This document shows, piece after piece, positions 10,696-21,852 of a stretch of DNA of 64,000 nucleotides (within the stretch, counting starts at the first letter, position 1; each line of letters starts with the position of its first letter). The DNA is from Temnothorax longispinosus (taxonomy: Eukaryota; Arthropoda; Insecta; Hymenoptera; Formicidae), in assembly GCF_030848805.1 (NCBI RefSeq), contig NC_092360.1:1612001-1676000 (forward strand). Direction: 5' to 3'. The notes under the pieces were generated by a model. The model was not told the origin of the DNA and did no database searches. It was given only the letters and a program-made list of their open reading frames with translations. The position numbers and the translations under genes are program-made.

Positions 10696-13600
10696 GCAGG
10701 ACTCGCAGGGTGTCTCGAGTATGAATGTGGTGCAGTGTAACTGTCAAAGAGCGTATGCGGTTATGTGTGACCTAGGTGAAATGTTGTGTGAACGTCGAGT
10801 GAGTGTGGCACTGCTGCAGGAACCGTGTGTGAAGGATGGAAGAGTAGTTGGACTCCCGCTACGGATGGATGTGATTGTGAGTGAGAGCGAGTATGTCAAA
10901 GCAGCAGTGGTGGTGAATGATCCCAGTCTCGATGTGTTGTGTGTAAGGGAGTGCTCGGATGAGTATGGCGTGTGTGTATGGCTGAAGAGAGACTTCGGCG
11001 AAATGTATGTCGTGTCCGTGTATTGCCCATGCCGGTTCGGTGAGGACATCGAGCCGTACCTGGCGTACATGGACAGGGTGCGAATGGCAACCAGAGGAAA
11101 GCGCGTGCTGGTGGGTATGGATGCGAATGCCGTCTCTCCTTTATGGTACAGTAAGAGTAGGGGCGGCAGTAGAGAAAGTGAAATGCGTGGCAGAGTGCTT
11201 AAGGAGTGGATTGTTACGAACGGTATGATTGTGTTGAATGAGCCGAGCGAGAGTTACACGTTTAGCGGACCCAATGGGGAAAGCGACATTGATGTAACTC
11301 TCGTAAGCGATGCGTTTGGGGGGTGCCAGTTTGAATGGGGAGTTAAGAGTGATTGGGGTATCAGCAACCATAATGTGTTGCTGATACGTATGACCTATGG
11401 TGAGAATGCTGAGCGGATGGAAGGTATGCGTAGATGGGTGTGTAAAGACGTGGACTGGGAGGGTTACATGAGCGATCAAGTGGAGTATGCGTCGGAGGAT
11501 GCTGTGAATGTGATGGATGACTGGGACGCGGAGAGCTTGGCGGAGCGCGTCACATCATGGATCCTGAGGGCGAATGACAATAGAATGAAAAGGCGAGTGT
11601 GTGGGGTTGCGAGGAAGCTTGTGTGGTGGACGGATGAGCTTGAGCGCATAAAGAAGGATGTGAGGAAGTGTAGGCGTGCCTACCAGCGAATGAAAGGGAG
11701 AGATAGAAGTCGAGTGGAAGGATGTCTGATTGCGTACAAACGTACTCTCAGAGAGTACAAGAGAGCGATATGGAGAGTGAAAAAGGAGAACTGGAGACAG
11801 TTCGTGAGTGACAAGGGAAATTGGGATCCATGGGGTAATGTGTACAAAGTGTGTATGGGTAAGTACGGACGAGACAGACTGAGTGCTATGAAGGTGGGTG
11901 ACAGGACATCGAGTACGTGGAAAGAGAGTGCGAATGTGCTGCTAGATCGCTTCTTCCCGGACACGGGAATGGATGATGTACGACTGGCAGAGAGAGAGAG
12001 ATGATTGAAAAAACGTTCGAGTGGAATGAAGTGGATGTGGCTGTGAGGGCGATGAAAGTGGGTAAGGCACCCGGGTTGGATGGAGTAACGGCGGAAATGT
12101 TGCGTGCCGTTTGGCGCGCAATTCCAGGATGGTTGAAGAGAGTGTATGATGTGTGTCTGAGTACCAATCGTTTTCCAAAGGTGTGGAAGAAAGCGAGAGT
12201 GGTTGTACTGCTGAAGTCCCCAGAGAAAGTGCGGTCGACCCCGGGTCGTACAGACCGATCAGCCTGTTGTCTGTGCTTGGAAAAGTGTTGGAGCGACTGA
12301 TGGTAAATAGGCTGGAGCGATTGATGAGTGACAGAATGTGTGAGGCACAGCACGGGTTTGTGAAGGGACGTTCGACCGAGAGTGCGTGGAATAGCGTGCG
12401 TGAGTGCGTGAGTGGGTCCGGGCACAAGTATGTGTTGGGAATTTTTGTGGACTTCCAGGGTGCCTTCGACAACCTGGAATGGCCATGTGTGATTGAAAAA
12501 CTGCGTGAGGAAGGATGTAACGAGATTGGGTTGTGGGAAAGTTATTTTGATAAAAGACAGGCATGTACGATGGGAACGAATGATGAAGTGTGGAAAAGGA
12601 TTCGGCGGGGTGCACCACAGGGGTCCATCTGCGGCCCAATCATTTGGGATCTGCAGATGGACAGACTCCTGTGGGGACTCCGCGGACGAGGATGCAAGGC
12701 GACGGCGTATGCCGATGATCTGTTCGTGCCTGTCGAAGGACAGAGCCGGGCGGATCTGGAGAGAATGGGGAACGAGTGGATGAGAATAGTGAGCGAATGG
12801 AGTGCGAGTGTCGGTGTGAAAGTTTCAGAGAGCAAAACAGTCATGATGCTCCTGAAAGGGAATATGTCGGAAACGAGACACCCGAGCGTTAGTGTGAATG
12901 GGAAGCATGTGAGGTATGTAAAGTGTGTGAGATATCTGGGTGTGTGGGTGAGCGAGCGAATGAGCTTTAAGCCGCACCTGGAGCGTATGAGACAGAAGTG
13001 TGTGAGCGTAGTGGGAAAGTTAAGACGAGTGATGAGGAGCAAATGGGGATTGCGAAAGAGAGCATGGCGTGTGATTTATAAGGGTTTGTTTGCTGCGTGT
13101 GTTATGTATGGTGCGAGCGTGTGGTATAAAGCCATGGGGTACGGATATGCGCGAGTGGCAATCAATAGATGCCAAAGAGTGGCGATGAGCGCCTGTTTGA
13201 ATGTCTGTAGAACGGTCTCCACAGAGGCCATGCAGGTATTGATGGGTGGTCTTCCGTGGGACCTGGAGTGCGTGAAAAGAGGTATGACTGTAAGAATTAA
13301 GAATGGCTGGAGATTGGGCAAAAGAGGTATTATGAGTGAAGAGGATGTTAGAACGAGAGATGTAGATGAGAGCTGGAGTTGTTGAATGCTAGGTTATATG
13401 AAAGATGGCAGAGTAAATGGGACAACAGTGCGAAAGGACGAGTGACACATGGCTTCATACGGGATGTGAGGTTTGCCGAGGTTTGTCTGGGATTTGAGCC
13501 GAGCCTAGATCCGATCAGTGATCTAGACTGGTACCACGGGGACCGGTCGCCCAGGGAGCTTGCTCCCGCCGGTCGCGGGTAGGACCATCGTGGCTCGGCT

Positions 13601-13881
13601 ATATCTTGACGGGTCACGGCAGTTTGAATGAGTTCTTGCATAAAAGGGTATTGTCTGAGACTGAAAGTTGTGCGTGTGGTGCTAAGTGCGAGGATTGAAA
13701 GCATGTGATGATTGAATGTGAAATGTATGAGGACATTAGGAGCTTGGACGAATGGGGAGTCAGGGTGAGTGAGGATGGTAGAGTGGATGTGAGCGAGGTA
13801 CTGGAGCGAAAGGAAAGATACGAGAGTCTGAGCAGGTTTGCGGCATGTGTGTTTCAGCGAAGAATGAGTGGGAATGCGTGA
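10688..13881 (+). pseudogene. R1 ORF2: endonuclease plus reverse transcriptase, frameshifted
   Basis: ORF2 starts at ATG 10688, which overlaps the ORF1 stop. The first segment (10688-12004) is an apurinic-type endonuclease domain with LLQEP, VGMDANAVSP, SDIDVTLVS and SNHN motifs; R1 uses it to nick 28S DNA. A frameshift in an AGAGAG run near 12000 moves coding to the frame at 12001 (VGKAPGLDGVTAEML). A second shift near 12235 moves it to the frame ending at 13385. That segment holds the polymerase core: FVDFQGAFDN, GAPQGSICGP and AYADDLFVPV. A third shift near 13380 leads to LLNARLYERWQS. An inserted repeat (13507-13593) then breaks the frame. The C-terminal coding sense resumes around 13600 with a Cys/His stretch (CACGAKC...H) to a stop at 13881. 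All catalytic motifs survive, so decay looks recent. Confidence 0.88.
13507..13593. repeat. 87-bp repeat, copy inserted in R1 ORF2
   Basis: This block begins AGATCCGATCAGTGATCTAG and ends GGACCATCGTGG. It recurs with one mismatch at 13950-14036 in the 3' UTR. It contains an extended hairpin (CCGGTCGC...GGGAGCTTGCTCCC...CCGGTCG). It interrupts ORF2 after the residues THGFIRDVRFAE. Flanking bases around 13480-13506 also do not fit the coding sense, so the inserted piece is probably about 110-120 bp. Confidence 0.85.
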
Positions 13882-13949
13882 GACGTGTAAATGCGGCTTA
13901 CCAGGGCCGGGTCTGCAGGAGACCCAACTGGGAGTGGCTTCGGCTGCGA

Positions 13950-14036
13950 AGATCCGACCAGTGATCTAGACTGGTACCACGGGGACCGGTCGCCCAGGGA
14001 GCTTGCTCCCGCCGGTCGCGGGTAGGACCATCGTGG
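13950..14036. repeat. 87-bp repeat, copy in R1 3' UTR
   Basis: Second copy of the block at 13507, located about 70 bp after the ORF2 stop. It carries the same hairpin. Being non-coding here, this may be the original position from which the ORF2 copy derived, or both may be independent insertions of a small element. Confidence 0.8.
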
Positions 14037-14328
14037 TGGCAGTGGTTAAACCAAATGCTGGCTAGGATACCCGAGTTCACGAATTTGGGTGTCCGACTGG
14101 TGAGCATGCGTCCCAACAGCTCGGGTGCCAGCCTGCTTAGCTGGTAGAGCGTGGATAGTCGCTCGCCTCGACCAGTGGGTTGCCGCAGGATCCTGCAATC
14201 TTGCGGCGCACTGGTAGTATCGACCTCGGTCGGTACGCGCTGATTTGGCGTATCCCAATCCCGCGCCCATGGGGGCCGTGTGGATGAGGCTCTACGAGCA
14301 GGTGCCGCACGTTAAACAAACGACATAT

Positions 14329-14330
<2 letters not shown>

Positions 14331-14359
<29 letters not shown>

Positions 14360-14385
14360 TGCCAAGGGAACAGGCTTGAAAAAAT

Positions 14386-14424
<39 letters not shown>

Positions 14425-14590
14425 TGGCACTGTAAGGAGACATGAGAGGTGTAGCATAAGTGGGAGATGGCAACATCGCCGGTGAAATACCACTACTTTC
14501 ATCGTTTTCTTACTTACTCGGTTAGGCGGAGCGCGTGCCCCGAGGGCTTCGTGCCCCGGGGGTCACGGTTCTAGAGCCAAGGGTGTCAGA
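14331..14590 (+). rRNA. 28S rRNA fragment, 3' side of the R1 insertion
   Basis: The sequence resumes at the second copy of the target duplication and continues through recognisable 28S text: CTATCTAGCGAAACCAC, GCGGGGAAAGAAGACCC, TGTTGAGCTTGACTCTAG and GGTGAAATACCACTAC. Several positions differ from the conserved 28S sequence (for example CACTGCCAAGGGAACAGG), which suggests a non-functional copy. Similarity fades around 14580-14600, so total 28S in the window is about 350 bp. Confidence 0.9.
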
Positions 14591-14938
14591 GTGGCGTGTA
14601 AACCTTGGATTTTTGTCAGATCATCGAACGAAATCGGACAAATGTGTGCGGTGCGAATGTTGATACGTGAATATCTCGAAATTTGTGAGTAAATCATATA
14701 CACGCTCAATTACGTTCTAAGTGAAATTAAGAAAACATGGCGATCGCGGTTGTTGCTTCCATTGGCGAGCCGCCAATTGTTTCCTGAGAACACAAACTGT
14801 ACGATCTTTCACGTTTGCCAAGTCGTTATACGTGATAAATACAACCTCGAGATTGTTATTGAATTTGTGTTTGTAGTCGGTCAAATTAATTATCGAAATG
14901 TAAGTGAAAAGCACAATTTCACTCTCTTTTATAATATT
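14591..14938. other. Intergenic sequence between rDNA fragment and palindrome
   Basis: No gene or named repeat is seen. The open frame at 14717-14914 is short and without motif. Confidence 0.45.
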
Positions 14939-14994
14939 ACTAGCTGATTACCCGGGCTTCGCCCCGGAGGACATATGTAATCAGACACGCAAAT

Positions 14995-15049
<55 letters not shown>

Positions 15050-15052
<3 letters not shown>

Positions 15053-17121
15053 GAGTACAGCGTGCACGTCTGTCTTATTGCTCCTGCTTTGACCGGATAT
15101 TTCTCTGCCGTGAGTTGCCTTCGGGCTATTTTGTTGCAGGTGTGAGCATGTTCTTATATAGCTCGTCACGAGCTACTATCATTTTCTCTGCCACTGTCTC
15201 TTAATTCCTGGAAATTGTGTGACGAGTGTTTCTCATTATTCTAACCAAATTTCTGAGAATCATTCTCGAGGATCATTGATTCTTACTGCGCATGAGCCTG
15301 CTATCTGTTCTGCCCCCTTCTGCACTTTACTCTCGAGGTGCGCATGACGACCTGCTGGGGCCTGTTGCGTTCTGGGTGTTGGCTGACCTGCGTCTGGAAC
15401 GGCTGGTGGTGCTGTCGGGTGGGGGTTGGCTGCCCTGCGAGCGTTCGATCTTGATCTTCGATACGATTGTCGCTAGTGATTGTGTGCGGAGAGAGCTAGC
15501 GTGCATTTTATCCGGTCGCTCTACGGTTCAACCTAGGCGTCGTCACTTGCGTTCTTGACGAACTTGCGTGTAATTCTTGCGTTGTGGTCATTGTATAACT
15601 ACACATGCAGCCTACGTGTTATAAGTGCAGGAAATCAATTGCTAATAGGTCGATTGAGTGCAAAGAGTGCAGAAAGGCATTTCATCCCGGTTGTATTAGA
15701 TCCTATTCGATGTCAAGGAACGCTGAGTCCTGCTGTATTTCTCTCTTAACATCATTGGATATACCCCCTCTTACACCAACTCCTGTCACAACCGCGCTTT
15801 CATTTGAGTTTGAGAACATGGCTTCTTCTGCTGACTTGCATACTCAGTCGACCTTACTGCCTGCGACAAATGAGCTTCTGCTGGTTTTGATAGAGCAAAT
15901 GAAATTGTCTGACTCGAAGATCTCAGCTTTTATTGCTAATCAACAAAAAATTAATGACGATATCATGAGATCTGATTTAAGAATCTCTGCTTTTATAGAG
16001 AGTCAGGAAAAAACGAATGAAGTTATTAATAGCAAATTAGATCTTATTAATTGCCTATCAGAAACAGTCGCCAACAATTCTCAGCGTATTTCCTCATTGG
16101 AACGTGAGAATGAGGCTCTTAAAAAAGAACTGCATGATTTAAAAATGTCTCGCTCGGAATGTCACGATGTTAGTGCTAATGAATTTATTGTCTCCGGGTT
16201 ACCGGAGCCGCTTCCGTTATCTCCTTCTGTGGCTGCGCGCAACGTGCTTTCAGCGCTTGATGCTGTTGATGTTTCGCCGCATATTCTTAGTGTAAGAGTT
16301 GTCCGCAGGTCTCCCCCTGATTCTGCTTCTTCACACTCTACTGCTTCTGCAGCTAGTAATTCTTTGTTTATTACTGTGACCTCTAATGCCGTCCGTGATC
16401 TAATTATATCTAAGAAGCGAGCTAAGGGTGTTCTTAGGCAGGGAGAGGTCTGCGGAAATGACTCCAGGAGTATTGTATATATTAATGAATTGCTCACTAA
16501 GGATGGCTATGAGTTGCTGCAGCGGACCAAGCGTATTGCTAAGGAACGTTCTTTTAAATATGTTTGGATAAGGCATGGGCGGATTCGCGTGAGACGATCA
16601 GATGGCTCGTCTATTATTTACATTGATTCAAGCGCCGATCTGATTCGCCTCGATTGACCTCATGAGACGCATCCACTGAGGTGTTCGAGTCGCAATGAGT
16701 CTGAGTTTCGAGTTGCTCATTTCATTGCTAATTCTCTTCGTGGTCACATCGAGCTTCTCAGGCTTCACTTCCGAAACTTGCGCCTCAGTACTTAGTTTTA
16801 TATACACTGTTTTGTTCTCTTTAGAAATACTGCTCCTTATCTTATTCTTTTCACTGAATTCATCGTTAGCCAAGCTGCGTTAGTTCTTAGTTTTTTACAG
16901 TGTATATTATTGAGATTGCTGGTTGCTTGCCTTAAGAGAGAGAGCATGCACATCATACTAACTTCTGTCTGTTATACTTCGCTTTGTTTATATCACATTG
17001 TATCTTTGCATCTTGTATTGTATTGTATTGTAATCACCATATTATTGTAACTGCTATTACTTTTTGCCCTTTAGCCTTTGCTTGGGCATAATAAATTTTA
17101 TCAATCAATCAATCAATCAAT

Positions 17122-17126
<5 letters not shown>
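15050..17126 (+). mobile_element. ORF1-only LINE inserted in a CT microsatellite
   Basis: CT repeats border it on both sides, at 14999-15049 and 17125-17208. It has a 5' leader of about 550 bp, one ORF (15605-16657), and a 440-bp 3' region with AATAAA at about 17089, ending in a (TCAA)n tail. Simple tetranucleotide tails are typical of CR1/jockey-like LINEs. No endonuclease or reverse transcriptase is present: the ORF1 stop is followed directly by the 3' region. This is the organisation of half-LINE (HAL1-like) non-autonomous elements, which need a partner's enzyme. Confidence 0.72.
15605..16657 (+). CDS. LINE ORF1 with PHD-like finger and coiled coil
   Basis: The protein is 350 aa from ATG 15605. 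The N-terminus has paired cysteines and a histidine in PHD-like spacing: CYKC, then ECKEC, FHPGC and CC (residues about 4-41). Residues about 90-180 form a heptad-rich coiled coil (repeated ISAFI segments, then SLERENEALKKEL). The C-terminal third, from about residue 190, begins EFIVSGLPEPLPLS and has a compact alpha/beta pattern like the RNA-binding region of other LINE ORF1 proteins. The frame is intact with no internal stop. A related finger is found in the fragment at 47.1 kb, suggesting one LINE lineage in the window. Function in RNA binding and assembly is inferred from the class. Confidence 0.75.
   Translation: MQPTCYKCRKSIANRSIECKECRKAFHPGCIRSYSMSRNAESCCISLLTSLDIPPLTPTPVTTALSFEFENMASSADLHTQSTLLPATNELLLVLIEQMKLSDSKISAFIANQQKINDDIMRSDLRISAFIESQEKTNEVINSKLDLINCLSETVANNSQRISSLERENEALKKELHDLKMSRSECHDVSANEFIVSGLPEPLPLSPSVAARNVLSALDAVDVSPHILSVRVVRRSPPDSASSHSTASAASNSLFITVTSNAVRDLIISKKRAKGVLRQGEVCGNDSRSIVYINELLTKDGYELLQRTKRIAKERSFKYVWIRHGRIRVRRSDGSSIIYIDSSADLIRLD

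Positions 17127-17208
<82 letters not shown>
17125..17208. repeat. (CT)n microsatellite, left arm
   Basis: A run of CT dinucleotides of about 84 bp. With the CT run at 14999-15049 it forms the left-arm counterpart of the GA run at 19662-19811. The LINE splits it. Confidence 0.95.
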
Positions 17209-17210
<2 letters not shown>

Positions 17211-19659
17211 AATACAATTCTTTAAAATTTGATTAATTATTTCCCGAAAATTCGTCAAACTTCTGATACCGCTTTCCAAAAAGATCGATAACAAAAAATT
17301 ATATACTTGATAGCACTCCCCAGGAAATTCAACCCCTACTTTATGTACAATTCTTTGAGATTCGGTCATTCGGAACCGGTTTTTAAAAAGATCGGTAATA
17401 AAAAATAGTACACTTTATAGCACTCCCCGGGAAATTCTACCCCTACTTCATGTATAATTCTTTGACATTTAATCAATTATTTCCCGAAAAATTGAAAGAA
17501 TTAAAAAAAACGGTTTCCAAAAAGATCGGTAACAAAAACTGTACACATTATGGCGCTCGCCGTAAAATTCTACCCCTACTTTATATACAATTCTTTCAGA
17601 TTCGGTCAATTAATTCCCGAAAGATTGAAAAAATTTCGATACCGGCTTCCAAAAGATCGGTAACGAAAAATTATACACTTCATAGCACTTCCCGGAAAAT
17701 TCTACCCCTGTTTGATCTACAATTCTTTGAAATTCGGTGAATTATTTCCCGAAAAATTAGAAAAATTAGAAAAAACCGGTTTCCAGAAAATCGGTAACAA
17801 AAAACTATACACATAGTGGCACTTCCCGGAAAATTCTACCCCTATTTCATATACTTTTGGTAAAAATTATTTGAAAAAATTTCGATACCGGCTTCCAAAA
17901 GATCGGTAACGAAAAATTATACACTTCATAGTACTCCTCGGAAAATTCTACCCCTGTTTGATCTATAATTTGTTGAGATTTGATAAATTATTTTTCGAAA
18001 AATAAAAAAAATTAAAAAAATCGGTTTCCAGAAAATCGGTAACAAAAAACTATACACATAGTGTCACTCCCCGGAAAATTCTACCCCTATTTCATATACT
18101 TTTGGTAAAAATTCGGTTCAGGGGTTTGGGCTGGGCGTTGATGAGTCAGTCAGTCAGTCAGTCAGTCAGAACAATCGTGAAAAAAACACATTTTACCCCT
18201 TTTCACCCCCTTAGGGGTGGAATTTCTAAAAATCCTTTCTTAGTGGATGCTTACGTCATGAGAGGAATACACCCTCCAAATTTCAAGTCTCTAGGTTCAG
18301 GGGTTTGGCCTGGGCGTTGATGAGTCAGTCAGTCAGTCAGTCAGTCAGTCAGTCAGTCAGTCAGTCAGTCAGTCAGTCAGTCAGGACATCTTCCTTTATA
18401 GATAAAGATAAATAAGTGAGTTCAGAAGTTTAATTACAAGTACACGCATATATCATGAGCATCGATTGATTCGGTGATGAAATCTATATCTATAAAGGAA
18501 GATGTCCTGACTGACTGACTGACTGACTGACTGACTGACTGACTGACTCATCAACGCCCAGGCCAAACCCCTGAACCTAGAGACTTGAAATTTGGAGGGT
18601 GTATTCCTCTCATGACGTAAGCATCCACTAAGAAAGGATTTTTAGAAATTTCACCCCTAAGGGGGTGAAAAGGGGTAAAATGTGTTTTTTTCACGAATGT
18701 TCTGACTGACTGACTGACTGACTGACTCATCAACGCCCAGGCCAAACCCCTGAACCGAATTTTTACCAAAAGTATATGAAATAGGGGTAGAATTTTCCGG
18801 GGAGTGCCACTATGTGTATAGTTTTTTGTTACCGATTTTCTGGAAACCGATTTTTTTAATTTTTTTTATTTTTCGAAAAATAATTTATCAAATCTCAACA
18901 AATTATAGATCAAACAGGGGTAGAATTTTCCGAGGAGTACTATGAAGTGTATAATTTTTCGTTACCGATCTTTTGGAAGCCGGTATCGAAATTTTTTCAA
19001 ATAATTTTTACCAAAAGTATATGAAATAGGGGTAGAATTTTCCGGGAAGTGCCACTATGTGTATAGTTTTTTGTTACCGATTTTCTGGAAACCGGTTTTT
19101 CTAATTTTTCTAATTTTTCGGGAAATAATTCACCGAATTTCAAAGAATTGTAGATCAAACAGGGGTAGAATTTTCCGGGAAGTGCTATGAAGTGTATAAT
19201 TTTTCGTTACCGATCTTTTGGAAGCCGGTATCGAAATTTTTTCAATCTTTCGGGAATTAATTGACCGAATCTGAAAGAATTGTATATAAAGTAGGGGTAG
19301 AATTTTACGGCGAGCGCCATAATGTGTACAGTTTTTGTTACCGATCTTTTTGGAAACCGGTTTTTTTAATTCTTTCAATTTTTCGGGAAATAATTGATTA
19401 AATGTCAAAGAATTATACATGAAGTAGGGGTAGAATTTCCCGGGGAGTGCTATAAAGTGTACTATTTTTTATTACCGATCTTTTTAAAAACCGGTTCCGA
19501 ATGACCGAATCTCAAAGAATTGTACATAAAGTAGGGGTTGAATTTCCTGGGGAGTGCTATCAAGTATATAATTTTTTGTTATCGATCTTTTTGGAAAGCG
19601 GTATCAGAAGTTTGACGAATTTTCGGGAAATAATTAATCAAATTTTAAAGAATTGTATT

Positions 19660-19814
<155 letters not shown>

Positions 19815-20062
19815 ATTTGCGTGTCTGATTACATATGTCCTCCGGGGCGAAGCCCGGGTAATCAGCTAGTATAATATAAAGATATAATACATTAAGTTTG
19901 TTTTTGCCATAAACTTTGATTTCTTGTTAAAGTTGGGTCTTCTAATGAAAAAAGAAATAATAAATAAAATTAATGTTTATTTCTGATAATGTTTTAAAGC
20001 TATATGGTTTTGTGTTTCATTGAGTGTGAGAGACCGTAGGGTGAGTTCAGAAAAGTTAAATA

Positions 20063-21852
20063 CAGGGTGTTCGATATAAAAGTAACCACCCGAATATGGG
20101 GGGTAGATTGGGTCAAACTGAAAAGAAAAGTCTGGTACCATTTTGCAAAATTCGCAATAGTTAACGAGTTATTAAATAAAACGTCTGAGCGAATGAGCGC
20201 ACAAAGAGCGATAGAGGCGGGCCTCGGCGGCTGGCTGGGCTGGCACGGTGCCCGGCGCGCGGCGAGCGGCGGGGGTCGGAGAGACGAGCGGCGAGCGGGG
20301 CGCGGCGCGGCGCGGCGAACGTCGAGCGACAGATGTTATACACTGCGGCGAAAAAGTATTAGAGCCAGCCCATACTAAACTTACGATAATTCCTTCGCGT
20401 AAACGGGATTTTGTAGTAACTTACAATAATTTACTCCGCGTAAACGAGTGAATTATCGTAAGTTACTACAGAAGTAACGCGCTCGCGTAAACGTAGTAAC
20501 AGGTAGCACACGTATTGCATAGGCATTGCCGTAGCGTCTTACGCCTTAGATAATATTAATTAGTTTAGCTTGAATTATGTGTAATAGAAACATTTAATTT
20601 TAGTAAATTTAATTATTTTGCATGTAAAAGTTTACGAGGTTTACCAAGCTTTACTTTAACTTTTGTTTATGTTAGAATAACTTTAATGGTGCGTGTCCAC
20701 CTGCGAGTAAAACTCTCGAGAGTAGCTCTCGAGATTGATTCTCGCAAATGGACATATTCCTGGAGAGTACCTAACGGAGAATGAATCGCAGCTCTCGGCG
20801 AGCAAACTTTTCAAGACCTACTCGCAAATCGACACGACGTTATTTTACTCTCGGAGATCAGCTCGCCAAGCTCGAACGCTGTTCGTATTTTGAGAGCTAC
20901 ATGTTGAGAGTAAAAACCGAGATGGCAAAAGTTTGTTCCTTTGATGACACAAAGGAACTTATTGAATAATGCGGAAATCATGAACTATTGTGGAATACGA
21001 TACTTTATAACTACTGTGACAGAAATAAAAAAATTTTAAAATTTTTATGTTCTGCGTAACGTTATGTTCTAAATAACGTCGTGTCGATTTGCGAGTAGGT
21101 CTTGACAAGTTCGCTCGCCGAGAGCTGCGATTTATTCTCCGTTAGGTACTCTCCAGGAATATGTCCATTTGCGAGAATCAATCTCGAGAGCTACTCTCGA
21201 GAGTTTTACTCGCAGGTGGACACGCACCATTAAAGTTATTCTAACATAAACAAAAGTTAAAGTAAAGCTTGGTAAACCTCGTAAACTTTTACATGCAAAA
21301 TAATTAAATTTACTAAAATTAAATGTTTTTATTACACATAATTCAAGCTAAACTAATTAATATTATCTAAGGCGTAAGACGCTACGGCAATGCCTATGCA
21401 ATACGTGTGCTACTTGTTACTACGTTTACGCGAGCGCGTTACTTCTGTAGTAACTTACGATAATTCACTCGTTTACGCGGAGTAAATTATTGTAAGTTAC
21501 TACAAAATCCCGTTTACGCGAAGGAATTATCGTAAGTTTAGTATGGGCTGGCTCTAATACTTTTTCGCCGCAGTGTATAACATCTGTCGCTCGACGTTCG
21601 CCGCGCCGCGCCGCGCCCCGCTCGCCGCTCGTCTCTCGACCCCCACCGCTCGCCGCGCGCCGGGCACCGTGCCAGCCCAGCCAGCCGCCGAGGCCTGCCT
21701 CTATCGCTCTTTGTGCGCTCATTCGCTCAGACGTTTTATTTAATAACTCGTTAACTATTGCGAATTTTGCAAAATGGTACCAGACTTTTCTTTTCAGTTT
21801 GACCCAATCTACCCCCCATATTCGGGTGGTTACTTTTATATCGAACACCCTG
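20063..21852. mobile_element. Fold-back element with 780-bp inverted arms and TA duplication
   Basis: The left end CAGGGTGTTCGATATAAAA (20063) is mirrored at the right end (21852), and TA flanks both sides. The arms run to about 20844 and from about 21073, nearly identical, with a spacer of about 228 bp. Each arm has a very GC-rich CGGCG block (20220-20330) and a nested pair of long inverted ends starting GGTGCGTGTCCACCTGCGAG (20688 and 21228), which may be a second element inside the first. The spacer encodes nothing I recognise. The TA duplication suggests a Tc1/mariner-type or similar DNA transposon derivative. Confidence 0.75.

Larger units (their letters stand above)
7228..14330 (+). mobile_element. 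R1: R1-clade non-LTR retrotransposon in 28S rDNA
   Basis: The element lies between TGTCCCTATTTACT (7214-7227) and TGTCCCTATCTACT (14331-14344). This is the 14-bp target duplication expected of R1, with one mismatch. It has a 1.8-kb 5' leader with tandem repeats, ORF1 with CCHC knuckles, an overlapping ORF2 (endonuclease plus reverse transcriptase), and a 3' UTR of about 450 bp. ORF2 carries several frameshifts and an 87-bp duplication, so this copy appears dead unless the shifts are sequencing errors. The element is oriented like the 28S, as is normal for R1. Confidence 0.93.

Noticed and set aside
10744..13321. Several minus-strand Thr/Ser/His-rich ORFs
   Set aside because: Antisense of R1 ORF2; GTG-rich codon usage creates long shadow frames.
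20067..20378. Apparent basic protein in both palindrome arms (also minus strand 21465-21872)
   Set aside because: The text is the arm repeat itself; the two arm versions differ by a frameshift and no motif is present.
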